The notes: generated by a model not told the origin, from the letters alone. Numbered from the stretch's first letter, positions 43,621 to 52,835 are shown. The stretch is 64,000 nt of DNA from an uncultured Persicobacter sp. (GCA_947498325.1 CANMKE010000012.1:1-64000); one strand, 5' to 3'. A program made the numbers and translations.

Positions 43621-46600
43621 TTATAATTGAGTCAGCAGGTATTCAAGGTCGATCTGCGCCACCAGCAAAGCCCCAAGCGCATCGTAATACGCCTGATAAA
43701 CCTGCATGGCGCCATCCATACTCTGAATGTAGGAGATATAATCCACCGCTCCCTTTTCATAGGAAAACCTGGCCGTCTCGATCTGCTCTTCGGCAAGGGG
43801 GAGCAACACGCTGCGATAATTATCTACTGACCGCTGCCATTTGGCAAAGATCATGCTTTGCTGTTTCAGCTGCGTTTTCAACTGCACAGCCTGCTCCAGC
43901 TGTTGGGCGTGGATCCCCTCCCGTGCCATTTTCGCCGCCTTGATTTTTCCTTTTTGCGCATTGAATACCAAGGGCAGGGAAATCCCCGCCTGCCAGGTAT
44001 AAAAACCACTTTGTCCCTCAATCCGCTGCCAGCCATATTGCACATTCAGCTTGGGCAGGAATTTCGCCTGCTCCACATTCACTGCCTGATCGGCAAGGGC
44101 GGTTTGTTGCTGATAATACAATAGCAACGGATGCGCTCCCACATCGGCAGCATTCACCGAAAGGGGCTGCAGATACTGCTCGGGCGTGGCCTTGACCACA
44201 AACATTGTGTCGGTCATGAGCCATTGTTGCAAGCCCGCAAGCTGCGTGTAATAATCCTGATGCACTTGTGCCTGCTGTGTTTTCAGCAACTGCATTTTAT
44301 TGCGCGCAGCCAGGTAGTCCAGCTTACCCGTGGCTTCAGACTCATACATTAATTTGGCACGCTGCTCAAAATCCTGATTAAACGCCATAAAGCGATTCAT
44401 CCACTCCATACGTGCATAAGCGACCGACGACAGCACCCAGTCCTTGCTCACCCGCTTTTTAAGGTTTTGCCATTGAAGTTGCTGAAAAGCTTCCGCGGTT
44501 TTGCCTGCCTGCTCAAAATATTTGGCTTTGGAGTGCATACCGAAAACATCGATATTTTGCTGACTGAACATCACCGGAGTGTAAACCCCACGCCCGTCAG
44601 TCCCAATCTCTTCCCCGCCACTACTGATTTGGGTACTGCCAAAATTATAGGCCGACTGCCTGAGCGCCTTCTGCTGAGCCACACCATAGGCCGCCTGTTT
44701 GAGGCTTGGATAGTTATTTCTTGCGCGCTCCAGTGCTTGCTCAAGACTGATATCCTGCTCATTTTGCATTGTTTGAGTGGCTTGCGCCCGAAGACTGAAA
44801 GGCAATACCAGCATCAGGAAGGTAGCCATGACGGCCTTGATATGGGATCCCTGCATTTTTTTTGATTGATGAATAAACTGATATAAAATGGGCAGGATCA
44901 CCAGGGTCAGCAAACAAGCCGTAAATAAGCCCCCGATAACGACGGTCGCCAGAGGGCGCTGTACTTCTGCGCCAGCACCATTTGAAATGGCCATGGGCAA
45001 AAAACCGAGTATATCCGTGGAGGCCGTCAATAAGATAGGCCGCAACCGTCGGGTGGTGCCTTTGATCAGGCGCTCCCGAAGCGGCAAATGTGCCAGTTCT
45101 TCATAGCCCTGAATCAGTACCAAACCATTGAGTACCGCGACGCCAAACAAAACAATAAAACCCACGCCTGCAGAAATACTAAAAGGCATGCCGCGCAACC
45201 AGAGGCTGACAATCCCCCCGACCACTGCCATCGGGATGGCCATATAGATCATCAGGGTTTCTTTGATTTTGCCCAGTGCGAAATACACCAGTACGAAAAT
45301 CAACAGGAGGACCATAGGCACCAAAAGCTGCAGTTTGCGCTTGGCACGCTCGAAATTCTCAAAAGCACCTCCATAGCGCACAAAATAGCCTGGCGGCATT
45401 TGCAGCTGCTCATCAAGGCGCTGCTGTATCTCCCCAACAAGAGAGGCCACATCGCGCCCACGGACATTAATGCCCACATAGGTTCTTCGGTTTGTATCGT
45501 CACGGCTGATCTGCATCGGCCCTGGTTCGTAACTGATCGTCGCCAGCTCCGACAGGGGAATACTCACCCCATTTTCAAGGCGGATATAAAGCTGCTGAAG
45601 GTCGGTAATGTCCTGTCGGTGGGATTTCGCCAGCCTAACCACCAGTTCAAACCGCCGCTCCCCCTCAAAGATGGTTCCCGCCACACCACCAGCAAAAGCA
45701 GCATGAATGGCCTCGTTGACCTCCTCCACAGAAGCGCCGTATTTGGCCAAATGGGCACGGTTTAATTTCACCTGCATTTGCGGCTGCCCATCGGTAGCCT
45801 CCACCTTCAGGTCCCCCACACCATCAATCCCCTGAATCAGCGCGCCTGCATCCTTGGCTATTTTGGCAAGAACTTTCAGGTCATCACCATAAATTTTCAC
45901 GGCAATATCTTCACGCACCCCTGTCAGCAACTCATTGAAGCGCATTTCTATCGGTTGTGTGAATTCAAAATTAATGCCTGGCACCTGTGTCAGTAGCGCT
46001 TCCACCTCATGCACCAGCTGCTGCTTACTCATGCCCTCACGCCACTGGTCCTTCGGTTTAAGGTTCACAATTACATCGGCGACATCCATTGGCATGGGGT
46101 CAGTCGGCACATCAGCCACACCAATACGGCTGACCACATGTTTGACCTCGGGAAAGTGTTCCATAATCAGCCGTTCCACGCGGCTGGTGCCATCAATGGT
46201 TTCTGAAAGTGCAGAACCAGGCTTCAGAATCACATGAAAGGCAAAATCACCCTCATCAAGTTTGGGGATAAACTCCCCTCCCATTCGGCTGAAAATACCA
46301 AAGGACACCACCAGGAAAACCACGGCAATACCGATGGCTTTCTTGCCGTTGTTCAATGCGTAAGTCAATACCGGTTCGAATTTCCGCTCCAGAAAAGCCA
46401 CCGCCCTTGCGCCAAAATTTGGTGTAGACCGTTCCTTGACTTTCAGAAAGTAAGCCGAAACCATCGGTACGTAAGTCAGGCAAAGGATCATGGCGCCCAC
46501 TATGGCAAAGCTGAACGTCAGGGCCATCGGTTTGAACATCTTCCCTTCCACGCCTTCAAGCGCCAGCAGAGGAATAAATACAATCAGGATGATCAGCTGC

Positions 46601-47946
46601 CCGAAAAAGGCGGCGTTCATCATCTTCCCTGAAGCATTACGCACCACTTCGTCACGTGATTCCTCCTGCTTGCTCCCCAACCGCTGATGCAGCATAAAAA
46701 CAGCACTTTCCACGATAATCACGGCCCCATCGACAATAATGCCGAAATCTATCGCACCAAGGCTCATCAGGTTAGCCCACACCCCAAAGGTGCGCATCAT
46801 CATAAATGCAAAAAGCAATGACAACGGAATCGTGGAGGCGACAATAAGTCCCCCACGCCAGTTCCCGAGGAGTAATACCAAAATAAAAACGACGATCAGC
46901 CCTCCCTCCAGCAGATTTTGGATTACTGTGGAGGTGGTTTGCGCTACGAGTTCCGAACGGTCATGAAAGGGGACAATCCGCACTCCCTCGGGCAACGACT
47001 TCTGAATTTGCGCCATACGCTCCTTGATGGCCCCAATCACCTGATTGGAGTTTCCGCCCTTGAGCATCATCACCATGCCACCAACCGTTTCCCCCTGCCC
47101 ATCGGCCGTCAGGGCGCCATAGCGAATGGCATGGCCAATAGCTACCTTCCCCACATCCTTGATCAGTATGGGTAAACCCGTGTTATTGGTCACCACCACC
47201 TGTTCAATATCCGCCACCGAGCGCAACAGCCCTTCCCCACGGATAAAATTAGCCTTGTGGTTTCTTTCAATATAAGCCCCACCTGTATTGGCGTTATTTT
47301 TTTCCAAAGCCTGATAAACATCAGCAATGGTCAGGTTCATCCCGTTGAGCTGGTCAGGGTTCAACTGCACCTCATACTGCTTGACCGCCCCGCCAAAGCC
47401 ATTCACCTCCACCACACCTGGCACCATCGCCATTTGCCTGCGGATAATCCAGTCCTGCATTTCCCGAAGGTCCGTCAGGTTATAGCGGTCTGAAAACTGA
47501 TCGTCCACCTTCAGTATATATTGGTAAACTTCACCAAGGCCCGTGGTGATCGGTCCCATCTCGGGCGTACCGAACCCCTGAGGGATCTGTTCCTGGACTT
47601 TCCCCAGTTGTTCGTTCACCAGCTGCCGCGGCAAAAAAGTCCCCATATCCTCATCGAACACCACCGTAACCACCGAAAGCCCAAAACGGGAAACGGAACG
47701 GATCTCCTCCACACCAGGCAGGTTGGCCATGTTCACCTCCACGGCATAAGAAATAAACTGTTCAATATCTTCAGCACCCAAATCGGGCGCGACAGTAATG
47801 ATCTGCACCTGATTGTTGGTAATATCGGGCACAGCATCAAGGGGCAGGCCACGCAAAGCATAAAGCCCACCGATTACCCACGCGACCATCAGAAGGCAAA
47901 CCACCCCCTTGTGTCGAATGGACAGGTCAATTATTTTTTGTATCAT
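43621..47946 (-). CDS. CzcA/CusA-type RND pump fused to a TolC-like outer-membrane channel
   Basis: A 1441-residue fusion. Residues 1-1030 are a heavy-metal RND pump with twelve membrane helices, the N-terminal PLDAVPDITNNQVQI and, in TM4, Asp400, Asp406 and Glu413 in DFGIIVDGAVIIVES. These match the proton-relay residues of CzcA-type Zn/Co/Cd pumps rather than the Cu/Ag type. Residues about 1040-1441 are an outer-membrane factor: a signal-like stretch MATFLMLVLPFSLRAQ, then SLEQALERARNNYPSLKQA and paired coiled-coil/barrel regions. Such fusions occur in Bacteroidota. Cleavage by signal peptidase would free the channel, but this is inference. The reading frame is intact throughout. Confidence 0.92.
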   Translation of the reverse strand: MIQKIIDLSIRHKGVVCLLMVAWVIGGLYALRGLPLDAVPDITNNQVQIITVAPDLGAEDIEQFISYAVEVNMANLPGVEEIRSVSRFGLSVVTVVFDEDMGTFLPRQLVNEQLGKVQEQIPQGFGTPEMGPITTGLGEVYQYILKVDDQFSDRYNLTDLREMQDWIIRRQMAMVPGVVEVNGFGGAVKQYEVQLNPDQLNGMNLTIADVYQALEKNNANTGGAYIERNHKANFIRGEGLLRSVADIEQVVVTNNTGLPILIKDVGKVAIGHAIRYGALTADGQGETVGGMVMMLKGGNSNQVIGAIKERMAQIQKSLPEGVRIVPFHDRSELVAQTTSTVIQNLLEGGLIVVFILVLLLGNWRGGLIVASTIPLSLLFAFMMMRTFGVWANLMSLGAIDFGIIVDGAVIIVESAVFMLHQRLGSKQEESRDEVVRNASGKMMNAAFFGQLIILIVFIPLLALEGVEGKMFKPMALTFSFAIVGAMILCLTYVPMVSAYFLKVKERSTPNFGARAVAFLERKFEPVLTYALNNGKKAIGIAVVFLVVSFGIFSRMGGEFIPKLDEGDFAFHVILKPGSALSETIDGTSRVERLIMEHFPEVKHVVSRIGVADVPTDPMPMDVADVIVNLKPKDQWREGMSKQQLVHEVEALLTQVPGINFEFTQPIEMRFNELLTGVREDIAVKIYGDDLKVLAKIAKDAGALIQGIDGVGDLKVEATDGQPQMQVKLNRAHLAKYGASVEEVNEAIHAAFAGGVAGTIFEGERRFELVVRLAKSHRQDITDLQQLYIRLENGVSIPLSELATISYEPGPMQISRDDTNRRTYVGINVRGRDVASLVGEIQQRLDEQLQMPPGYFVRYGGAFENFERAKRKLQLLVPMVLLLIFVLVYFALGKIKETLMIYMAIPMAVVGGIVSLWLRGMPFSISAGVGFIVLFGVAVLNGLVLIQGYEELAHLPLRERLIKGTTRRLRPILLTASTDILGFLPMAISNGAGAEVQRPLATVVIGGLFTACLLTLVILPILYQFIHQSKKMQGSHIKAVMATFLMLVLPFSLRAQATQTMQNEQDISLEQALERARNNYPSLKQAAYGVAQQKALRQSAYNFGSTQISSGGEEIGTDGRGVYTPVMFSQQNIDVFGMHSKAKYFEQAGKTAEAFQQLQWQNLKKRVSKDWVLSSVAYARMEWMNRFMAFNQDFEQRAKLMYESEATGKLDYLAARNKMQLLKTQQAQVHQDYYTQLAGLQQWLMTDTMFVVKATPEQYLQPLSVNAADVGAHPLLLYYQQQTALADQAVNVEQAKFLPKLNVQYGWQRIEGQSGFYTWQAGISLPLVFNAQKGKIKAAKMAREGIHAQQLEQAVQLKTQLKQQSMIFAKWQRSVDNYRSVLLPLAEEQIETARFSYEKGAVDYISYIQSMDGAMQVYQAYYDALGALLVAQIDLEYLLTQL

Positions 47947-48053
47947 TTGATTTTTTATTCACTGATTTTCAGGCATGCAGCTTGCGCTTAAAAAAATAGC
48001 GGCACAGCAAGCCTGTTCAGCTTTAAAAGCTGATTAAAAAAATTTAGTAATTT

Positions 48054-48386
48054 TTAAATCAGTGCTGTCCGAGGCGGACGAAAGAGGTCGATGGTGAGTT
48101 GCTGCACCGACAGCTGTTTGATGACTGGGTTCTTGAAGTGTGTGGCCGTTACCACATAAAACAATGCGGGCAACGTTACCCGATGCTGATCTACCGTTTG
48201 CTGGCAACAGCTGCAAAGGCAGAATGGTGAGCAGGCCTCCCCAAAATCCTCCTCATGAGCATGCGCCGAAAGCTGCGCACAATAATGGCCCGCACCCTGC
48301 TCATCAACATGTGGTGGCTCATCGGAACAAGGCACAAAGCTGATAGCGGTAATGTAAAGGCTCAATATGATGGTGAGTATTCTCAA
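48054..48386 (-). CDS. DUF6660 small cysteine-rich protein
   Basis: A 110-residue protein of a family found next to metal-efflux genes in Bacteroidota. It has a hydrophobic N-terminus (ILTIILSLYITAISFVPC), a His/Cys-rich middle (HAHEED, CSPFCLCSCC) and a C-terminus ending FRPPRTALI. This suggests a periplasmic metal-binding role. The start is a TTG at 48386, immediately before RILTIILSLY where the family begins; the frame is open upstream to 48569 but that part is not family-like. It is first in the operon, 107 bases before the pump. Confidence 0.75.
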   Translation of the reverse strand: MRILTIILSLYITAISFVPCSDEPPHVDEQGAGHYCAQLSAHAHEEDFGEACSPFCLCSCCQQTVDQHRVTLPALFYVVTATHFKNPVIKQLSVQQLTIDLFRPPRTALI

Positions 48387-48780
48387 GGGCGATGCTGCAG
48401 TTTTGCTGTAAAAATACTCGATTATTATAAGCCCTGCAACAAAAATGTCCGCAGGAAGATTAAATTTTAAAGGAACGGAAACCAGGAAAATATCCCAAGG
48501 GGAAATCCCCCGCACTATTCGACTGAGCGACCCTCCAAATCCCTTCCTCAATTTATAAGAACTGACCATGAAAGTGTTACCAAATTCTGGGCAACATTCA
48601 TCAGAATATTCGGTGCTTTTGCTTGCATTTTTAGCTGAATTTTGAAAATATTCAGCTTAAATTGACCTTATTGTAAATGACATTATTCCCATTGCCCACC
48701 GATGGTGAATTATACCAAAGATAATTGACATTATTCTTCATGGACTTTTGAATGAGCCTGAAGAATTTTTATATTAAGAT
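48387..48780. promoter_or_regulatory. Structured divergent region between metal operon and relA
   Basis: On the minus strand TATCTTTG (48714-48721) is a -7 match, which would give the metal operon a leader of over 300 bases. Within it lie a perfect 8-bp hairpin AGCTGAAT/ATTCAGCT (48633-48640, 48650-48657) and a GC-rich block with GGGGAAATCCCC (48499-48510). On the plus strand the block reads AGGAAAATATCC, then CCCCGCACTATT. This loosely recalls a cobalamin riboswitch core but is not convincing. The relA promoter is not clear. No gene. Confidence 0.4.
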
Positions 48781-51009
48781 ATGACCACAGTTGAATTGGA
48801 AGAGGAGCGTAAGGAAATTATTTCACGCTACCGCAAAATGCTTAGGCATGCCAAACCCGTGCTTAAGGATGGAGATGCTAAAATCATAAAAAAAGCTTTC
48901 TACACCGCCATGGAGGCGCATCAGGACATGCGCAGAAAGTCTGGCGAGCCTTATATTTTTCACCCGATTGAGGTCGCCATGATCTGTATCGATGAAATTG
49001 GCCTTGGCACCACCTCGATTGTCGCTGCGCTGCTTCATGATGTGGTAGAAGATACCGACATTGAACTGACAGATATTGAGCGTGACTTTGGCCCTAAGGT
49101 CGCACAGATTATTGACGGGCTGACCAAGATTTCTGGGGTGTTTGAATATGGCACCTCGGCGCAGGCGGAGAATTTCCGAAAAATGCTGCTGACCCTCTCG
49201 CAGGATGTCAGGGTGATTTTGATTAAACTCGCTGACCGACTGCACAACATGCGTACCCTCGGGAGCATGCCTCGACACAAGCAGCTGAAAATCGCTTCAG
49301 AAACCATCTACCTGTACGCTCCTTTGGCACACCGCCTGGGATTGTATGCCATAAAATCAGAGCTGGAGGACCTTTACCTGAAATACTCTGATCAGGAAAC
49401 TTACCGTGAAATTGCCAACAAGCTCAACCAGACCAAGGTGGCGCGTAATAATTTCATCAAATCGTTTATCAGGCCAATCCGCACCAAGATTGGGACAATG
49501 AACTACCCTTTTGAAATCAAAGGCAGGCCCAAGTCCATCTATTCCATCTGGCGGAAGATGAAAAAGCAGAATGTGCCTTTTGAGCAGGTTTATGACCTCT
49601 TTGCCATCCGTATCATTATCGATACCCCTATGGAAGAAGAGAAAAGCACCTGCTGGCAGATTTACTCCCTTGTAACGGACTCCTACAAGCCCAACCCCGA
49701 CAGGTTGCGCGACTGGATTTCTACCCCAAAGGGAAATGGCTATGAATCGTTGCACACCACCGTAATGAGCCGTCCTGGCCAATGGGTGGAGGTACAAATT
49801 CGTACCCGCCGCATGGATGAGATTGCCGAGAAAGGTTATGCCGCCCACTGGAAATACAAGGAAAATTCCAACAAGCAAAATGGTGCTGGAGGACTGGAAA
49901 ACTGGATTGCCAAGGTGCGGGAAATGCTCGAGCAGAACGATTCGAGTGCCATGGAGTTTGTGGACGATTTCAAGTCGAACCTATTCAATGAGGAGGTGTT
50001 CATTTTCACACCAAAAGGCGACTTGAAAATTTTGCCTCATAATGCCACCGCCCTGGATTTTGCTTTCGAGATCCACTCAGAGGTGGGCGCCAAATGTATT
50101 GGTGCCAAAGTCAATCAGAAGCTTGTTCCACTTTCTTACAAGGTAAAAACTGGTGATCAGGTAGAAATCCTGACCTCCACCAAGCAAAAGCCCAATGAAG
50201 GCTGGCTGAAAAATGTGGTTACTTCAAAAGCACGATCACGGATTAAGGAAGCCCTCGCTGAAGACCGCAAGCGGAATATTGAAATGGGCCGAGAGATTGT
50301 GGAGCGGAAAGTGAAGCAGATGAAAATGGATTACAATGAAGTCACCATGCAGCGACTTCGTGCCTTTTTCAACCAGAAATCTATTCCCGACCTGATGGAT
50401 AAAATCGGCAAAGGAGAGATTGACGCCAAAGAGATCAAAAAATTCCAGGAAGCCCGCGAACAGGTTTCAAGCAAAAAGAAAACAACCACGCAGGTTACCG
50501 ACGCCAGCACCTTCAAAAAAGAGGCCGTTACCAACAAGAACCGCGAACGCGATGAGGACATCCTCTATATTGGGGAGGACATGGATATTTTTGAATACAA
50601 AACAGCTAAGTGCTGCAATCCTATTCCTGGCGATGACATTTTCGGTTTTATCACTGTAAACGAAGGGATTAAGATTCACCGAACCTCTTGCCCGAATGCC
50701 GTCGAGCTGATGTCCAACCACGGGCACCGCGTAATTAAAGCCCGATGGGCCTCACAAAAGGATGAATCTTTCCTTACAGGACTTAGAATTGAAGGCACTG
50801 ACCGCGTAGGGCTGATTAACGATATATCGAAAATTATCTCTGAAGATTTGAAAGTCAACATGAGGTCGGTTTCTATTGAATCCGACAAGGGCATTTTCCG
50901 AGGCGATATTCAGCTGTTTGTTCAAGACACCAAGCACTTGGATCAGCTGATTAAAAATCTCAGCAATGTAAATGGTGTTATTCAAGTGACCAGAACAGAT
51001 TTAAAATAA
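48781..51009 (+). CDS. relA: Bifunctional (p)ppGpp synthetase/hydrolase (RelA/SpoT)
   Basis: Makes and degrades the alarmone (p)ppGpp. The HD hydrolase domain has His-Pro 61-62, His86-Asp87 and Glu90-Asp91 (LLHDVVEDTD), then LADRLHNMRT. The synthetase domain has GRPKSIYSIW (248-257), YESLHT (321-326) and EVQIRT (337-342). Both sites look complete, so it should be bifunctional. TGS (405-466), a zinc-finger-like CCNPIPGDD segment and a C-terminal ACT domain follow. Length 742. The STAS and purA genes lie downstream behind a terminator. Confidence 0.96.
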   Translation: MTTVELEEERKEIISRYRKMLRHAKPVLKDGDAKIIKKAFYTAMEAHQDMRRKSGEPYIFHPIEVAMICIDEIGLGTTSIVAALLHDVVEDTDIELTDIERDFGPKVAQIIDGLTKISGVFEYGTSAQAENFRKMLLTLSQDVRVILIKLADRLHNMRTLGSMPRHKQLKIASETIYLYAPLAHRLGLYAIKSELEDLYLKYSDQETYREIANKLNQTKVARNNFIKSFIRPIRTKIGTMNYPFEIKGRPKSIYSIWRKMKKQNVPFEQVYDLFAIRIIIDTPMEEEKSTCWQIYSLVTDSYKPNPDRLRDWISTPKGNGYESLHTTVMSRPGQWVEVQIRTRRMDEIAEKGYAAHWKYKENSNKQNGAGGLENWIAKVREMLEQNDSSAMEFVDDFKSNLFNEEVFIFTPKGDLKILPHNATALDFAFEIHSEVGAKCIGAKVNQKLVPLSYKVKTGDQVEILTSTKQKPNEGWLKNVVTSKARSRIKEALAEDRKRNIEMGREIVERKVKQMKMDYNEVTMQRLRAFFNQKSIPDLMDKIGKGEIDAKEIKKFQEAREQVSSKKKTTTQVTDASTFKKEAVTNKNRERDEDILYIGEDMDIFEYKTAKCCNPIPGDDIFGFITVNEGIKIHRTSCPNAVELMSNHGHRVIKARWASQKDESFLTGLRIEGTDRVGLINDISKIISEDLKVNMRSVSIESDKGIFRGDIQLFVQDTKHLDQLIKNLSNVNGVIQVTRTDLK

Positions 51010-51096
51010 GGATGTAACATACGATGTGTACTTGGTGATATTCCTCTAAAACAAGCAAATACTGAGAATATATTTTCCTAAGTACGTAAAGCTGAC

Positions 51097-51105
51097 TATA
51101 TTTGC
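51097..51105 (+). promoter_or_regulatory. -7 element of the STAS-purA operon
   Basis: TATATTTGC lies immediately before the relA terminator hairpin. Transcription would start inside the 5' arm of that hairpin. Confidence 0.6.
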
Positions 51106-51107
51106 AG

Positions 51108-51134
51108 GAGGGCAAGTATTGCCCTCATTTTTTT
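51108..51134 (+). terminator. Terminator of relA
   Basis: GAGGGCA (51108-51114) and TGCCCTC (51120-51126) followed by A and seven T. It lies about 100 bases past relA and directly behind the promoter element of the next operon. Confidence 0.85.
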
Positions 51135-51182
51135 GTCCAATTAATAACCCGCTTCCTGTAAGAAGCAAAACCCTGACCGTTT

Positions 51183-51527
51183 ATGAAGTTTAATTCTAAA
51201 GTAAAAGATGGTATTTTGACAATTCAGGTTGATGGAGATCTGATTGGTCAAGAGGCAGGTTTAGACCTGATTGAGCACATCAATGACCACATTTCAAGCG
51301 GAATTACTAATTCAGCGATGGATATTTCGAATTTACGCTACATGAACAGTAGCGGTATTGGCGTGTTAATTACCTCGCTGACGAAGTTTCGTAATGCTGG
51401 TGGTGAGCTTGTTTTAATCAAGCCATCTGAGAGTGTAAAAAAATTGTTAATTATCACTAAACTGAATTCGATTTTTACGATTGTAGATACCGAAGAAGAA
51501 GCGATAATGGAACTGAAAAATAAATAA
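51183..51527 (+). CDS. STAS-domain protein (anti-sigma-factor antagonist-like)
   Basis: A 114-residue single STAS domain. The motif RYMNSSGIGVL carries the phosphorylatable serine (Ser57) in the position of SpoIIAA Ser58, so partner switching with an anti-sigma kinase is likely. No kinase or phosphatase lies nearby in the window. It is 2 bases upstream of purA, so the two are cotranscribed and probably translationally coupled. Confidence 0.85.
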   Translation: MKFNSKVKDGILTIQVDGDLIGQEAGLDLIEHINDHISSGITNSAMDISNLRYMNSSGIGVLITSLTKFRNAGGELVLIKPSESVKKLLIITKLNSIFTIVDTEEEAIMELKNK

Positions 51528-51529
51528 AA

Positions 51530-52816
51530 ATGAAGGTAGATATCCTTTTAGGGTTACAATGGGGAGATGAAGGAAAAGGTAAAATCGTAGATTACCTTGC
51601 TCCTAAGTATGATACAGTTGCGCGTTTTCAGGGTGGTCCAAACGCTGGCCACACCTTGGAGTTCGACGGCATCAAACATGTCCTTCACCAAATTCCTTCG
51701 GGAATTTTCCGTGAAAACATCTTGAACATCGTTGGGAATGGAGTTGTTCTTGATATTGTAATCTTTAAAGATGAGATCAAAAAAATGGCTTCTTTCAATT
51801 TTGATGTGAAAGAACGCTTGGTGCTTTCCAAGAAAGCGCAATTGATCTTACCAACCCACCGCCTGTTGGATGCTGCTTACGAGCAATCTAAGGGTGATAA
51901 AAAAATCGGTTCTACATTGAAAGGAATCGGTCCTACTTACCAGGATAAAGTCGCGCGTGTTGGTTTGCGTGCGGGTGATCTTTTGGCCCCTAACTTCAAA
52001 GAGCGTTACGACAACCTTGTTGCGCAACATTGCCGCATTTTGGACTCTTACAACTTTGAGTACGATCTGGAGCAAGTGAACAAGACTTTCTTTGAAGCAG
52101 TGGAGTACATCAAAGGCTTTAAAATGGTGGATGGTGCTTACTTCATCAATGATCGCTTAAACAAAGGTCAGTCGGTATTGGCAGAAGGAGCGCAGGGTTC
52201 TCTTTTGGATATCGATTTTGGAAGCTACCCATACGTTACCAGTTCAAACACCACTTCAGCAGGTGCTTGTTCAGGAATGGGCGTTGCTCCAGGTAAAATC
52301 GGCCGTGTTTATGGTATCTTCAAAGCATACTGTACACGCGTAGGTTCAGGTCCATTCCCAACTGAGCTATTTGATGAGACTGGAAAAGAGCTTCAGACAG
52401 TAGGAAACGAGTTTGGTGCAACTACAGGGCGTGAGCGTCGTTGTGGATGGATTGACTTGCCTGCTCTGAAATATGCGGCGATGATTAACGGGGTTACTGA
52501 GATGTTCATGATGAAGGCCGACGTATTGGACGGCTTCGAGGAGATCAAGGTTTGTACTGCCTATAAATTAGAGGATGGTACCCTAACGGAAGAGATGCCA
52601 TTTGACATCGATAACGAAACCGTTGAGCCAATCTACGAAACACTGAAAGGGTGGAACACTTCCCTTCAGGGCTTTGATTCTTACGAGGCACTTCCTCAGG
52701 AATTGAAAGACTACGTGAAGTACATTGAGGATTTCACTGGCGTAAAAATCAACATCGTTTCTGTTGGTCCTGACCGTACGGAAACCTTCATCAGAGAAGA
52801 AATCATCATCAAATAA
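51530..52816 (+). CDS. purA: Adenylosuccinate synthetase
   Basis: Joins IMP and aspartate with GTP, the first committed step to AMP. The N-terminus GLQWGDEGKGK holds the P-loop and catalytic Asp13; His41 in GPNAGHT is the second catalytic residue. Further family segments are GIGPTYQDKVARVGLR, EGAQGSLLDIDFGSYP, YVTSSNTTSAG and GRERRCGW. Length (428) is standard. It follows the STAS gene after two bases. The E. coli enzyme is inhibited by ppGpp, which makes the nearby relA notable. Confidence 0.97.
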   Translation: MKVDILLGLQWGDEGKGKIVDYLAPKYDTVARFQGGPNAGHTLEFDGIKHVLHQIPSGIFRENILNIVGNGVVLDIVIFKDEIKKMASFNFDVKERLVLSKKAQLILPTHRLLDAAYEQSKGDKKIGSTLKGIGPTYQDKVARVGLRAGDLLAPNFKERYDNLVAQHCRILDSYNFEYDLEQVNKTFFEAVEYIKGFKMVDGAYFINDRLNKGQSVLAEGAQGSLLDIDFGSYPYVTSSNTTSAGACSGMGVAPGKIGRVYGIFKAYCTRVGSGPFPTELFDETGKELQTVGNEFGATTGRERRCGWIDLPALKYAAMINGVTEMFMMKADVLDGFEEIKVCTAYKLEDGTLTEEMPFDIDNETVEPIYETLKGWNTSLQGFDSYEALPQELKDYVKYIEDFTGVKINIVSVGPDRTETFIREEIIIK

Positions 52817-52835
52817 TTGATGTCGATATAAAATA

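Noticed and set aside
44820-44860. Frameshift or assembly error joining the pump and the channel
   Set aside because: The junction is in frame, both halves are complete, and such fusions are known in Bacteroidota. Kept as one CDS.
48470-48560. Cobalamin riboswitch on the plus strand
   Set aside because: Partial resemblance only. The 3' B12 box is not found, the GGGGAAATCCCC hairpin does not fit the canonical core, and the next plus-strand gene is relA. Reported only as a lead.
48387-48569. Upstream extension of the DUF6660 frame
   Set aside because: The added 61 residues have no family similarity and overlap the structured leader. The family N-terminus begins at the TTG.
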